Source: Emticicia aquatilis (lineage in GTDB: Bacteria > Bacteroidota > Bacteroidia > Cytophagales > Spirosomataceae). Taken from it: DNA of 64,000 nt. Of this stretch, positions 37,601 through 45,101 are shown piece after piece. Each line of letters starts with the position of its first letter. Positions within the stretch are counted from its first letter, which is position 1. Made by a program: the position numbers and the translations under genes. The stretch covers positions 682,001 to 746,000 of the forward strand of contig NZ_BMKK01000002.1 in the NCBI RefSeq assembly GCF_014644295.1, read 5' to 3'. The notes below the pieces were generated by a model. It was not told the origin of the DNA and did not search any database. It saw nothing but the letters and a program-made list of their open reading frames with translations.

Positions 37601-40600
37601 CGTAGTGGTGGTTGCACTACAGCCATTTGCATTTATAACTGTAACGGTATAAATTCCCGATGCTGAAATACTTGCTGGATTAATACTCGGATTTTGTAAA
37701 CTTGATGTAAAACCATTCGGACCTACCCAAGCATAGTTTACACCCCCACTTGATGTTAAATCTAAACTTTTCCCAACACAAACTGGGGTATTTGAACTCG
37801 CTGTTGGAACTGGTAAAGCATTGATAATCACACTCGTCGTGGTGGTTGCACTACAGCCATTCGCATTCGTCACCGTAACTGTATAAATTCCAGTCGCTGA
37901 AATACTTGCTGGATTAATACTCGGATTTTGTAAACTTGAAGTAAAGCCATTTGGTCCTAACCAAGAATAGCTTACCCCACCACTTGAAGCTAAATCTAAA
38001 CTTTTTCCAACACAAACTGGCGTATTTGAACTCGTCGTTGGTACTGGCAAAGCATTAATAACCACATTCGTCGTGGCAGTCGCACTACATCCATTGGCAT
38101 TCGTAACCGTAAATGTATAAATTCCTATTGCTGAAAGACTTACTGGATTAATACTCGGATTCTGTAAACTTGAGGTAAAACCATTTGGTCCAACCCAAGC
38201 ATAGCTTACACCACCACTCGAACCTAAATCTAAACTTTTCCCAACACAAACTGGCGTGTTTGAACTCGCTGTTGGAATTGGTAAAGCATTGATAATGACA
38301 TTCGCCGTGGCTGTCGCACTACATCCATTGGTATTCGTAACCGTGACCGTATAAACTCCTGTTGCTGAAAGACTTACTGGATTAATACTCGGATTCTGTA
38401 AACTTGAGGTAAAACCATTTGGTCCAACCCAAGCATAGCTTACACCACCACTCGAACCTAAATCTAAACTTTTCCCAACACAAACTGGCGTGTTTGAACT
38501 CGCTGTTGGAATTGGTAAAGCATTGATAATGACATTCGCCGTGGCTGTCGCACTACATCCATTGGTATTCGTAACCGTGACCGTATAAACTCCTGTTGCT
38601 GAAATGCTTACTGGATTGATACTCGGATTCTGTAAACTTGAAACAAATCCATTTGGCCCTAACCAAGCATAACCCACTCCGCCATTTGATGTCAAATCTA
38701 AACTTTTACCAACACAAACAGGCGTATTGGAACTTGCCGTTGGTACTGGTAAAGAATTGATAACCACACTCGTCGTGGCAGTTGCACTACAACCATTCGC
38801 ATTCGTTACTGTAACTGTATAAATTCCCGTTGCTGAAAGACTTGCTGGATTAATACTCGGATTTTGTAAACTTGATGTAAAACCATTAGGCCCTACCCAA
38901 ACGTAACTTACTCCACCACTTGATGTTAAATCTAAACTTTTACCTACACAAACTGGGCTATTTGAACTCGCTGTTGGAACTGGCAAAGCATTGATTACCA
39001 CTTTCGTCGTAACAGTCGCACTACACCCATTACCGTTAGTAACCGTAACTGTATAAACTCCTGATGAAGAAATACCTACTGGATTAATACTTGGATTCTG
39101 TAAACTTGAAGTAAAACCATTCGGTCCTACCCAAGTATAACTTACTCCACCACTTGATGTTAAATCTAAACTTTTCCCAACACAAACTGGCGTGTTTGAA
39201 CTCGCTGTTGGTACTGGTATAGCATTGATTACCACATTCGTCGTAGCTGTTGAACTACAGCCATTCGCATTTGTAACAGTAATCGTATAAATTCCTGTGG
39301 CTGAAATGCTTACTGGATTGACATTTGGATTCTGTAAACTTGATGTAAAACCATTAGGCCCTACCCAAACGTAACTTACTCCACCACTTGATGTTAAATC
39401 TAAACTTTTTCCAACACATACTGGCGTATTTGAACTTGCAGAGGGAACAGGCAAAGCATTGATAACCACACTCGTAGTAGCTGTTGCACTACATCCATTC
39501 GCATTCGTCACCGTAACTGTATAAATTCCAGATGCCGAAAGACTTGCTGGATTGATACTTGGATTTTGTAAACTTGATGTAAAACCATTTGGTCCTAACC
39601 AAGCATAGATAACTCCACCACTTGATATTAAATCCAAACTTTTTCCAACACAAACTGGGCTATTAGAATTGGCTGTTGGTGTTGGTAAAGGATTTATAGT
39701 GACAGCAGTAGTTGAACTTGCACTACAACCATTTAAAATCACATTCAGACTATATGTTCCACTTGCCGCAGTTGTTACTGTTGTTATACTCGGATTTTGT
39801 AATCCTGATGTAAAATTATTAGGGCCACTCCATTGATAAATCGCTCCTGTAACGCCCCCAGAACCCAATAAATTTAAAGTATTACCTACACAAACAGGGC
39901 TATTACTATTTGCCGATGTATTTGGTAAAGGCTTAATAGCCACATTTGTAGTAGCAGTAGCCGTACATCCGTTTAATGTAACTGTTGAAGTATAAACTCC
40001 ATTAGATGCAGGAGTTATACCACTAATTGTTGGATTTTGTAAAGCAGAAGAATATCCGCTCGGTCCATTCCATAAATATGATGCTCCTGTTCCACCATTG
40101 ACCGAACTTAACGTTAAAGTTTGTCCTTGACAAATGGGTGAATTATTACTTGCTCCTACTGTTGGTAATGGCTTAACCGTAACACTCGTTGTGGCCGTTG
40201 CAGTACAACCATTCAATGTAACTGTTAAAGAATAAGTACCATTCTGGGTACTTTTAGCAGCTGCGATACTTGGATTTTGTAAAGTAGATGCAAAAGAATT
40301 TGGTCCACTCCAAGCATAAGTTGCTCCGGTACCTGCATTTGTGGTGGTCAAATTCAATGTTTGACCTTGACAAATAGCTGAATTTGAACTTGCATTAATT
40401 GCTGGCAATGGCTTTACTGTAATCGGAATCTCAAGAATATCATTGCAACCATTCACAGTTTTACTCACAAAATAGCTTCTTGAGGCCGTTGGGCATACCA
40501 CCGAACTTGTAAGTTGATTTACATCTGCTTGAGCATCAGCCAATGTGTTAAAATATTTAATACTTACAGTACTATTAGGAAGCAGAGGGGTATTATCAGT

Positions 40601-41650
40601 AAATAATGTCGATAAATCTGTACAAGTTTCAGTACATATGCTTGTTCCTGAAGTAACTAAATCTGGATATGGCGTAACAGTGCCAACTAATGTTGGGGTT
40701 GAAGCAATTCGGCATGTAATTAGGTTAATATTACCACTTTCAGATGCTAAAACTCTATAATAATAAATACCACTCGTTGCAGGTGTTAATGTATATGTAG
40801 TAGTTGTTGCACCACTTATATTTGTCCAATTAGTAGCATCTGTACTGACTTGCCATTGAAACACAGGATTATTATAGCCACTACTTAACGTTGCATTCAG
40901 CGTGAACGACTGACCAATACAAATCTTAGCTGTTGTAGAATTGGTATTCAAAAACTTAGTTGTCAACGTCGGCCCGCATGCTCTAAACTGAATATCATCG
41001 AGGGCTAAATCATTCCCACAGCCTCCAGGTGCATTATTTACTAAACGTAAAACGACGGTTGAAACCCCCGTTGGTGTAGTAAAAAATGTTGCATATCTAT
41101 TCCACTGTGGACTTGAAGTTTCGGGAATACTTCCAGTAGAAAATGTTTTTAAGACTGTCCCAGAAGTTGTTTCAATATTAAAAGTTACATTTGGAAATCT
41201 TTGAGAATTAGTCGAGCAGCTTCCCGCTTTTAATAAATTCATTATCCAAGAAGAAAACTCATAAGTTGTTCCACCACACAAACCAGAAATAGTTGTTTTG
41301 AAAAATTCACCTGGTGAATATGAAGCATTAACCACCATCATGTAGCCATTAGTATCACCTGTATGGTCACGTGTAGAAAGCAACCAACCACCACCATAAC
41401 AAGTATTATTGTCGGTAGCATTGGCTACTGAAGTTGTGCGTATTCCATAAAATCCATCTTGAATACAGGTCACTCCCGAGTATGTGTAATTCGTTTGTCC
41501 AGTCGGTAAGGCCGCACCAATACTTGCACCCGAACCAAAAGTAACGTTCACAACAGGGTCGCCCAAAGACCCAGTACAAGACTGAGCCTTTGTTTGTACA
41601 CTTTCAAGAAAAATCAACAGCAAGATGACTATTTTTACAATCCCTTTCAT
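28616..41650 (-). CDS. Giant Ig-like repeat surface/adhesin protein, 4344 aa
   Basis: From the ATG at 41650 (the TTG one codon earlier is rejected). A signal peptide (about residues 1-23, ends TKAQ) is followed by an N-terminal domain to about residue 230, with several Cys. It has the Cys and Trp pattern of a carbohydrate-binding-like beta-sandwich. Then come about 38 Ig-like modules, each around 78 residues and of the form PVCVGKSLDL, WVGPNGFTSSLQNP, GIYTVTV and NGCSATAT. Modules 4-20 (nt about 39680-35702) are 17 near-identical copies. Then 16 more divergent modules with two different composite blocks. Near the C-terminus is a 237-residue composite block (Ig module plus DLKYYN...TADWYDSPSGG type), in three tandem copies, spaced exactly 711 bp. 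The tail ends CDCLLTPICTPFEV then KKTKNRRVIP, with no canonical T9SS domain that I can see. Likely secreted, surface-bound adhesin or gliding-type filament. Two-gene operon with the S74 gene 15 bp upstream. Confidence 0.88.
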   Translation of the reverse strand: MKGIVKIVILLLIFLESVQTKAQSCTGSLGDPVVNVTFGSGASIGAALPTGQTNYTYSGVTCIQDGFYGIRTTSVANATDNNTCYGGGWLLSTRDHTGDTNGYMMVVNASYSPGEFFKTTISGLCGGTTYEFSSWIMNLLKAGSCSTNSQRFPNVTFNIETTSGTVLKTFSTGSIPETSSPQWNRYATFFTTPTGVSTVVLRLVNNAPGGCGNDLALDDIQFRACGPTLTTKFLNTNSTTAKICIGQSFTLNATLSSGYNNPVFQWQVSTDATNWTNISGATTTTYTLTPATSGIYYYRVLASESGNINLITCRIASTPTLVGTVTPYPDLVTSGTSICTETCTDLSTLFTDNTPLLPNSTVSIKYFNTLADAQADVNQLTSSVVCPTASRSYFVSKTVNGCNDILEIPITVKPLPAINASSNSAICQGQTLNLTTTNAGTGATYAWSGPNSFASTLQNPSIAAAKSTQNGTYSLTVTLNGCTATATTSVTVKPLPTVGASNNSPICQGQTLTLSSVNGGTGASYLWNGPSGYSSALQNPTISGITPASNGVYTSTVTLNGCTATATTNVAIKPLPNTSANSNSPVCVGNTLNLLGSGGVTGAIYQWSGPNNFTSGLQNPSITTVTTAASGTYSLNVILNGCSASSTTAVTINPLPTPTANSNSPVCVGKSLDLISSGGVIYAWLGPNGFTSSLQNPSINPASLSASGIYTVTVTNANGCSATATTSVVINALPVPSASSNTPVCVGKSLDLTSSGGVSYVWVGPNGFTSSLQNPNVNPVSISATGIYTITVTNANGCSSTATTNVVINAIPVPTASSNTPVCVGKSLDLTSSGGVSYTWVGPNGFTSSLQNPSINPVGISSSGVYTVTVTNGNGCSATVTTKVVINALPVPTASSNSPVCVGKSLDLTSSGGVSYVWVGPNGFTSSLQNPSINPASLSATGIYTVTVTNANGCSATATTSVVINSLPVPTASSNTPVCVGKSLDLTSNGGVGYAWLGPNGFVSSLQNPSINPVSISATGVYTVTVTNTNGCSATATANVIINALPIPTASSNTPVCVGKSLDLGSSGGVSYAWVGPNGFTSSLQNPSINPVSLSATGVYTVTVTNTNGCSATATANVIINALPIPTASSNTPVCVGKSLDLGSSGGVSYAWVGPNGFTSSLQNPSINPVSLSAIGIYTFTVTNANGCSATATTNVVINALPVPTTSSNTPVCVGKSLDLASSGGVSYSWLGPNGFTSSLQNPSINPASISATGIYTVTVTNANGCSATTTTSVIINALPVPTASSNTPVCVGKSLDLTSSGGVNYAWVGPNGFTSSLQNPSINPASISASGIYTVTVINANGCSATTTTSVIINALPVPTASSNTPVCVGKSLDLTSSGGVSYAWVGPNGFSSSLQNTSINPVSLLAAGIYTVTVTNATGCSATATTNVVINFLPVPIASSNTPVCVGKSLDFTSSGGVNYAWVGPNGFTSSLQNPSINSVSISATGIYTVTVTNTNGCSATTTTSVVINALPVPTASSNTAVCVGKSLDFTSSGGVNYAWLGPNGFTSSLQNPSINPVSVSSSGVYTVTVTNANGCSSTATTSVIINALPVPTASSNTPVCVGKSLDLASSGGVSYAWVGPNGFTSSSQNPSINPVSLSAIGIYTVTVTNANGCSETATTNVVINALPVPMASSNTPVCVGKSLDLTSSGGVNYAWGGPNGFASSLQNPSINPVSISATGIYTVTVTNANGCSATATTNVVINALPVPTVSSNKPVCVGKSLDLTSSGGVSYVWVGPNGFTSSLQNPSINPVSLSASGIYTVTVTNANGCSATATTSVVINALPVPSASSNTPVCVGKSLDLTSSGGVSYAWAGPSGFSSSLQNPSINPVSISASGIYTVTVTNANSCSATATTNVVINALPVPTASSNSPVCVGKSLDLTSSGGVSYVWVGPNGFVSSLQNPSINPVSLSATGIYTVTVTNTNGCSATATTNVLINPLPVALISSNSPVCETLPLNISAQASLGAVYAWSGPNGFSSTAQNPTIVSPTVANSGIYFLTVTSGDGCTATASANITIKKKPAAIASNDSPKCAGQNLQLNANNETGATYTWSGPNGFTSNLQNPIVTNVSPINTGIYQVIVDLDGCFNSATTSVTVYDNPVANPSSNSPVCEGQVLNFTAENAGAGATYLWTGVNGFTSNLQNPSLLAQTAINSAVFTLTVTQNGCITTASTAITIKPKPTISIPIISPLCATENINLKAIATNGSSFQWSGPNGFVSSLQNPVINSSIIASTGIYEVIVDLNGCLNNATTSITVNPKPGAIAMVNSPVCETESVNLTANNAGTGAIYSWVGPNNFTSNLQNPVLNNTIPIQSGIYTLTVQLGICFSTTTVDVTVFPKPTLTIGLVACKPNLKTYTVDFTSNATTLLTTAGTINNLGGNNYQIVGVPAGTNIVLTVKTDKNCIEIQNINAPDCSCPVVNAPVSNGDKVICEGDINPILSVNVGANETADWYSTPSGGSPLVDSTKSFTPTSTSPGTYTYYAETRNEINECRSATRTAIKFTIKPKPLVSLNANSPICETDSLKLTGNSSLTGVIYSWNGPNNYTSSLQNPVITNAISSQSGYYKLLIDLNGCKTADSVNVFIKPKPQPIASSNSPVCEGFPLNISANSIANASYKWSGPKAFTNENQNEIITNTIPACSGIYTLTVTLDGCVSTTTTQVVVNAKPKISTSTPKCAVDLATYSLKFIALGGTVSSTAGVIINDSLKNVPSGTNVRLYITSPEGCQDSVLVNAPDCLCPPLDASVSLGDTAICQSQPNPLLAVNVNTLAGETVDWYDAANGGNLLQGNSLTYNPSPTAAGTYTYYAETRRADITIRTCVSSTRTPVKLIIKPLPLATALNNSPICQEDSLKLEAVAVSGANFAWTGPNGFVANSEDTLRFPAKTSMSGIYNLTVELAGCISTATTEVLVKPLPDANALSNATFGLCENDTLTLTMPSATNPIDSYSWTGPNAYAATGQTVKIIPASPSLSGIYTLTTSLNGCKNQDTTNVLIKPLPLTIANNTSPVCEGDSVILSAADSPNATYEWFTPNGVPIGTGKRIVLTNTQPNQSGDYFVKVTLDGCSDTSRTNVIIKRKPIALASGNTVCAGESIVLNAQKDSTATYLWSGPLGFNATKKDTILTNVIVSQSGIYTLNVTLNGCTLSDTASVLVKPLPVTIALSNSPVCENAATQLTAENAGTNAKYAWVGPNNFNSTLQNPVLDSASVAKAGIYTVEITLDGCKQTDTTLVVVKPLPLVSITANTPICEDDTLKLSVSSLIGGTYAWSGPNNFTSSQNTVQIQKVSLNASGLYQVTVTKDACSKNDSVSIGIKPKPLVQILSNSPVCEQDSLQLTAANAGVNATYSWSGPNGFTSNIQNPTVSPMTMAKAGKYILQVNLDNCIEYDTTEVVVKPLPILALSSNLPVCAEDTLKLFTGNNQLGTTFKWSGPAGFSDTTSTSIIPNVSVQQSGLYQVTAVLNGCFKADSISVLIKPLPVAIASAKDDSLCVGETLELSAANAGIGANYSWEGPNGFISNEQSPVITPVTSSNAGKYILKVTLNNCEAKDTINIVVNPLPTLVIDSAKCTPDLKYYNVYYHASDSLVSSTAGIFENGILKNIPKDSLSVRLTVTTKFGCSINQEVTAPDCNCPVIAAPTMNIQDTTICRGSTLPIFKATAGNRQTADWYDSPSGGTKIFTGLSYSLTTSDTLYVQARDTVSNCKSNVRTKISLIINELPIANASANSPVCQGDSLELSAETVSGASYSWLGAGFTSTQQNPVINAAKVLDGGIYTLSVTLKGCVSTTTVNAIINPLPTLVIDSAKCTPDLKYYNVYYHASDSLVTSTAGIFENGILKNIPKDSLSVRLTVTTKFGCSISQEVIAPDCNCPVIATPKMNIQDTTICRGSTLPIFTATVGNRQTADWFDSPTGGTKIFTGLSYSLTTSDTLYVQARDTVSNCKSNVRTKVSLIINELPIVNATSNSPVCQGDSLKLSAETVSGASYSWLGAGFTSTQQNPIINPAKVLDGGIYTLTVTLKGCVSTTTVNAIVNPLPTLVIDSAKCTHDLKYYNVYYHASDSLVSSTAGIFENGILKNIPKDSLSVRLTVTTKFGCSISQEVTAPDCNCPVIAAPTMNIQDTTICRGDILPIFKAAVANRQTADWFDSPSGGTKVFTGLSYSLTTSDTLYVQARDTVSNCKSNVRTKVSLIINELPSFEVVGISAKCSGSVVENNGAIQLLTWASSNKFAYVKDSVFTENTTYQTASNIPTDGLIIKNIAGSPTNVWYTIRIFNPSGCFVDKKVLLKKTVCDCLLTPICTPFEVKKTKNRRVIP
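28981..31100 (-). repeat. Tandem 711-bp composite repeat near the C-terminus of the giant gene
   Basis: The motif CATTGATAATC recurs at 28981, 29692 and 30403, a period of exactly 711 bp (237 codons). Copies differ by scattered substitutions. Each unit holds a DLKYYN domain, a Cys-rich link and an Ig-like module. The right limit is approximate. Confidence 0.85.
35702..39680 (-). repeat. 17-copy tandem array of a 234-bp unit in the giant gene
   Basis: Seventeen consecutive 78-codon units with the core VCVGKSLDL. Spacing is constant at 234 bp. Ends are approximate and set by the first and last VCVGKSLD copy. Adjacent copies share a 242-bp identical run at 38129-38370 and 38363-38604. Confidence 0.9.
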
Positions 41651-41665
41651 CAAATTTATAAGGAT

Positions 41666-42595
41666 TTATTTATTTTTCAACCGTTCCAATTCGGTTTTCA
41701 AGGCTTCAATTTGCACTTGTTGTTCTTGAATCGCCTTCACCAAATACGGAATCAACTCTATATAATTTACACTCAAAAACTCGACTGGTTCACTCAATTT
41801 TGCCTTAGTTACGGGATCGTATTTAGCAGGTTGAATGGCTTTTGTAACCAATTCAGGTAAAACTGCTTGCACATCTTGAGCTATAAATCCGTGATGATTA
41901 CCTGCTGGCAAATTCATTCCTGCAATTTTTTCATATTGATACGAATAAGGCGAAAGCTTCATGAGCGTTCCGAGTCCATTTGAAATCTTAGAAAGGTTAT
42001 TCTTTAATTTAAAATCAGAAGCCGATGTGACTGTACCTGTTACAGTTACATTTCCATCAAAATACCCAGCATATTGTGTAGCAGGCCCAAAGCTAAACGC
42101 CTCACCATATACGCCATATAATGCACGTGCATTAGCATTGCCGTAGGCCGAACCTAAAACCCCAAATGCGGCACCAATGCCCATATTAGTTCCCACTCCC
42201 TTCACGCCAAAGTTATCGCCACTGCCATCAATAACTGCCATGCCCAAAACTCCATGATTAAGTATGGCAGTATTGCCCGTTAATCCTAATAATCCAGCAT
42301 TACTGAGTGTAGAATTTGTTGCGTAACCATAAACCGAAAAAACCTCATTGCCAGTTGAAGCAGGAGTAGCTTCGGCACTTATGGCAGAATATACTTGGCT
42401 CGATATCGGAGTGATAGTTGGTGTTGTACCAACACCTTTTACGTGAAGTTTGGCGTTTGGATTTGAGCCATCGTTATTGATACCTATCGAAGTTGCCTTC
42501 AAAATATTATCAGAAGGACTAAGTAAAATAGATTGTGCCACTACCATCGAGTGGCTCAATATCAATGAACTGCAAAGCAATAAACGCTTAATCAT
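41666..42595 (-). CDS. Exported protein with C-terminal S74 intramolecular chaperone domain (tail-fibre type)
   Basis: 309 residues. Signal peptide (1-20, ends SMVVAQ), a Gly/Ala/Asn-rich beta-helical-looking middle (about 40-180: GLLGLTGNTAILNHGVLGMA, GVYGEAFSFGPATQYAGYF), then an S74 endosialidase-type chaperone domain. Its conserved autocleavage Ser and Lys are in SASDFKLKNNLSKI, and the HGFIAQDVQAVLPELV motif follows. It ends in a coiled coil (QEQQVQIEALKTELERLKNK). In phage and surface proteins such a domain trimerises the shaft and then cleaves itself off. The stop is 15 bp before the giant repeat gene, so the two are one operon. Confidence 0.9.
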   Translation of the reverse strand: MIKRLLLCSSLILSHSMVVAQSILLSPSDNILKATSIGINNDGSNPNAKLHVKGVGTTPTITPISSQVYSAISAEATPASTGNEVFSVYGYATNSTLSNAGLLGLTGNTAILNHGVLGMAVIDGSGDNFGVKGVGTNMGIGAAFGVLGSAYGNANARALYGVYGEAFSFGPATQYAGYFDGNVTVTGTVTSASDFKLKNNLSKISNGLGTLMKLSPYSYQYEKIAGMNLPAGNHHGFIAQDVQAVLPELVTKAIQPAKYDPVTKAKLSEPVEFLSVNYIELIPYLVKAIQEQQVQIEALKTELERLKNK

Positions 42596-42807
42596 GTTTT
42601 TATAGGAAATTTATAGGAAATAAGCACGTAAGTCCTTGATGTCATTTACTGAAGAATCAGCGGTAGTTTCAAAAACTTATATTTTGACTTTGTCGAAAAA
42701 CGTACCAATCAATCATTTTTTTACAAAATCTTACCCAACGGTAGCATTTTGAGTTAAGCTGTAATATTTTAGTAGTTGAGCCGTTCAATAATCGTATTCA
42801 AAAAACG

Positions 42808-42839
42808 TTTGAATTCTACATATCGAAATCATACCTTTG
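42808..42839 (+). promoter_or_regulatory. Bacteroidota-type promoter of the DUF1460 gene
   Basis: TTTG at 42808-42811 and TACCTTTG at 42832-42839 fit the Bacteroidota -33 TTTG/-7 TAnnTTTG promoter with a 20-bp gap. The start codon follows 27 bp after the -7 box. This is one of the clearest promoters in the window. Confidence 0.6.
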
Positions 42840-42866
42840 TCAGATAATCTCAAAATCAAGTATCAA

Positions 42867-43688
42867 ATGCTGTTCAAAAACACCTTCAGTCTATTTCTTA
42901 CAGCCTTTTCTCTGAACATTGTATTTGCACAAAGTGCCGACGAAATGGTATTTATGCAGAAAATGAAATTGCCTAAAGGCGAAAACAAAGCACAAACAGC
43001 CATAGCAATCGCTAAGAGTTTCATTGGTCAGCCTTACAAGGCAGGAACGTTGGACGCTCTTCCGAACGAACAATTAGTTTGTAATCTTAGAGATTTTGAC
43101 TGCTGGACATTTGTAGAAAGTGTAACAGCAATGACTTTGACGAAGTACGATGAAAAACCGAGTTACGAGAAATTTAATAATCACCTAAAAAATCTGCGTT
43201 ACCGCAAAGGAAAAGTGAATGGTTATGGCTCACGCATCCATTATTTTAAAGAATGGATGATTCAAACTGAAGATAACAATATTGCTCAAGAAATGACGCC
43301 TCTGATTGGTGGCGAAGAAGCCAATAAAGACATCAACTTTATGACTTCTCACCGAAGTCTATACACAAAATTACAAGATAACGAATCTTTTGCAGCCGTA
43401 GAAAAAGCCCAAAAAACAATCAATACTTACGATTTCTTTTACATACCTAAAAGTAAGGTAGCTAAAATAGAGTCTGAAATTCAAGATGGAGATATTATTG
43501 GCATAACATCAGGAGTAGAAGGACTGGACTTCAATCACGAGGGTTTTGCCATTAAACAAAATGGTCGAATTCATTTACTTCATGCGTCATACGACCTCAA
43601 AAAAGTAATGATTACCACCGAACCTTTGGCTGATTATCTCAACAGAATAAAGAAGCATTCAGGAATTACCGTTCTGCGTTTACTATAA
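42867..43688 (+). CDS. DUF1460 family exported protein (amidase-like)
   Basis: 273 residues from ATG 42867. The upstream in-frame TTG at 42837 lies inside the -7 box and is rejected. Signal peptide 1-20 (ends FAQ). The DUF1460 core has the NlpC/P60-like pattern: Cys in FDCWTFVESVTAMTL, then YRKGKVNGYGSRIHYFKEWM with Tyr/Ser and His, and NHEGFAIKQNGRIHLLHAS with a later His. Some family members cleave N-acetylmuramoyl-L-alanine, so it may help recycle or remodel peptidoglycan in the periplasm. It stands as a single gene and ends at a bidirectional terminator. Confidence 0.85.
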   Translation: MLFKNTFSLFLTAFSLNIVFAQSADEMVFMQKMKLPKGENKAQTAIAIAKSFIGQPYKAGTLDALPNEQLVCNLRDFDCWTFVESVTAMTLTKYDEKPSYEKFNNHLKNLRYRKGKVNGYGSRIHYFKEWMIQTEDNNIAQEMTPLIGGEEANKDINFMTSHRSLYTKLQDNESFAAVEKAQKTINTYDFFYIPKSKVAKIESEIQDGDIIGITSGVEGLDFNHEGFAIKQNGRIHLLHASYDLKKVMITTEPLADYLNRIKKHSGITVLRLL

Positions 43689-43706
43689 AATCACTATCTT
43701 AGATAC

Positions 43707-43757
43707 AAAAAGTACGAAGTCACTCAAGTAAAACCTTGACATAGCTTCGTGCTTTTT
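43707..43757. terminator. Bidirectional terminator
   Basis: Arms AAAAAGTACGAAG (43707-43719) and CTTCGTGCTTTTT (43745-43757), 12 of 13 positions paired, with the loop 43720-43744. The A and T runs serve both directions, between the convergent DUF1460 and amidohydrolase genes. Confidence 0.75.
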
Positions 43758-43786
43758 GTGTTCTAAGTGCTAAAATTTCAGTATTG

Positions 43787-45055
43787 TTATTCTACTAAGA
43801 CTCCATTTTTATAAACTTTTTTTACCTTTCTAATATCGGTAATTGTCTGCGAAGGATTGCCCTCCACTACCAAAATATCTGCCAAAAGTCCATTTTTGAT
43901 TCGACCAACCTCTTTATTGATATGAAAAGCATCAGCATTGATACTTGTGGCGGATTTTAAAGCCTCTGTCGGGCTCATTCCGTATTCGACCATCATTTCA
44001 AGTTCACGGGCATTATCACCATGAGCAAAAACTCCCACGTCACCACCAAAACAAATCTTCACTCCTGCCTCCAGAGCTTGTTTAAAAGTAATTCGCTTTT
44101 TCTTGATTCTTTCTGGTTCTTCATCTACTCCCTTTTTCCAACCTCTGTATTGACTAATTGCATCACCAGCCGCCAGAGTCGCACACAAATACACATTCTT
44201 TTCTGCCATCAATTTCCAGATTTCGGGTGTGCCGTTATCACCATGTTCAATCGTTTCTACACCACCCAATATTGCACGACGCATACCTTCTACGGTTGAA
44301 GCATGGGCAACCGTTGGTCGGCCAGCACTTTGAGCGGTTGCCACAATCAACTTTATTTCGTCCAAAGAAAAAGTCGGAGCGGCTTCTCCTCGCAATCCCC
44401 AACGATAATCGGCATAAATTTTTATCAAATCGGCCCCTTTCCCAATCTGATTACGGGTCTTTTTTATCAAATCATCAAAACCGTCAGCTTCTTCTGCCCC
44501 TTGTGGCACTTTGATGTCGGGCGAAAAAGTACGTGGTCCATAACTACCCGTAGCAATTAAAGCTTTCGTAGCTATCAGTAATCTCGGGCCAATAATCACA
44601 CCATCATCAATGGCTTTTTTCAGACCTACATCATCAAACTCTGCTCCTTCTGTACCCAAATCTCGTGCGGTAGTAAAACCCGCTTTGAGCGTTTTTTCAG
44701 CATGTATAACTGCCCTTGCTGTGCGATACGAACGTGGTTCTTTCAAAACTTGGTCATCCCACGTTACTTCGTTGTAAGGATGGAGAAAAAGATGCGTATG
44801 CCCTTCAATCAACCCAGGCAAAAGCGTACAATTTTTCAAATCAACAATTTTAGCATCTTTTGGCAAACTTTTTTCAATATTCGCCTGACTATCAACTTGT
44901 TCAATTTTATTTCCCTTGATGACTACTCCGTATTTTTCAAGATTTTTTTCACCATCAAAAACCCTATCTGGACGTAGATAAACCAAACTTTGAGCAGAAA
45001 CTTTACTAAGACACGTAGCAATAATAAATAATAATAACGTTTTTCTGAAGTACAT
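43787..45055 (-). CDS. Exported amidohydrolase-family protein
   Basis: 422 residues with signal peptide (1-21, ends SAQ). Metal-dependent hydrolase: HxH in LLPGLIEGHTHLFLHP (about residues 75-90), a probable Lys in DLIKIYADYRWG (metal-bridging carbamate), His in PTVAHAS and His in ETIEHGDNG, with Asp in KICFGGDVGVFAHGDNA. It resembles Xaa-Pro dipeptidase/imidazolonepropionase-type amidohydrolases of Bacteroidota, which act on cyclic amides or dipeptides. The substrate is open. It probably acts in the periplasm. Confidence 0.88.
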   Translation of the reverse strand: MYFRKTLLLFIIATCLSKVSAQSLVYLRPDRVFDGEKNLEKYGVVIKGNKIEQVDSQANIEKSLPKDAKIVDLKNCTLLPGLIEGHTHLFLHPYNEVTWDDQVLKEPRSYRTARAVIHAEKTLKAGFTTARDLGTEGAEFDDVGLKKAIDDGVIIGPRLLIATKALIATGSYGPRTFSPDIKVPQGAEEADGFDDLIKKTRNQIGKGADLIKIYADYRWGLRGEAAPTFSLDEIKLIVATAQSAGRPTVAHASTVEGMRRAILGGVETIEHGDNGTPEIWKLMAEKNVYLCATLAAGDAISQYRGWKKGVDEEPERIKKKRITFKQALEAGVKICFGGDVGVFAHGDNARELEMMVEYGMSPTEALKSATSINADAFHINKEVGRIKNGLLADILVVEGNPSQTITDIRKVKKVYKNGVLVE

Positions 45056-45101
45056 TTTATAAAAGATGAAGTGAGTTTTTATTATAAGATTTGTGTAAAA
45101 T

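Noticed and set aside
35702-39680. Regular direct repeats that could be taken for a CRISPR array
   Set aside because: The units are 234 bp, in one long open frame, and vary like protein repeats. There are no spacers and no cas genes.
32716-40760. Several plus-strand ORFs of 60-126 codons inside the giant gene
   Set aside because: They are antisense shadows of a low-complexity repeat gene. They have no leader, no ribosome binding site and no family pattern.
44021-44977. Plus-strand ORFs opposite the amidohydrolase gene
   Set aside because: Antisense shadows. The minus-strand frame carries the metal motifs and signal peptide.
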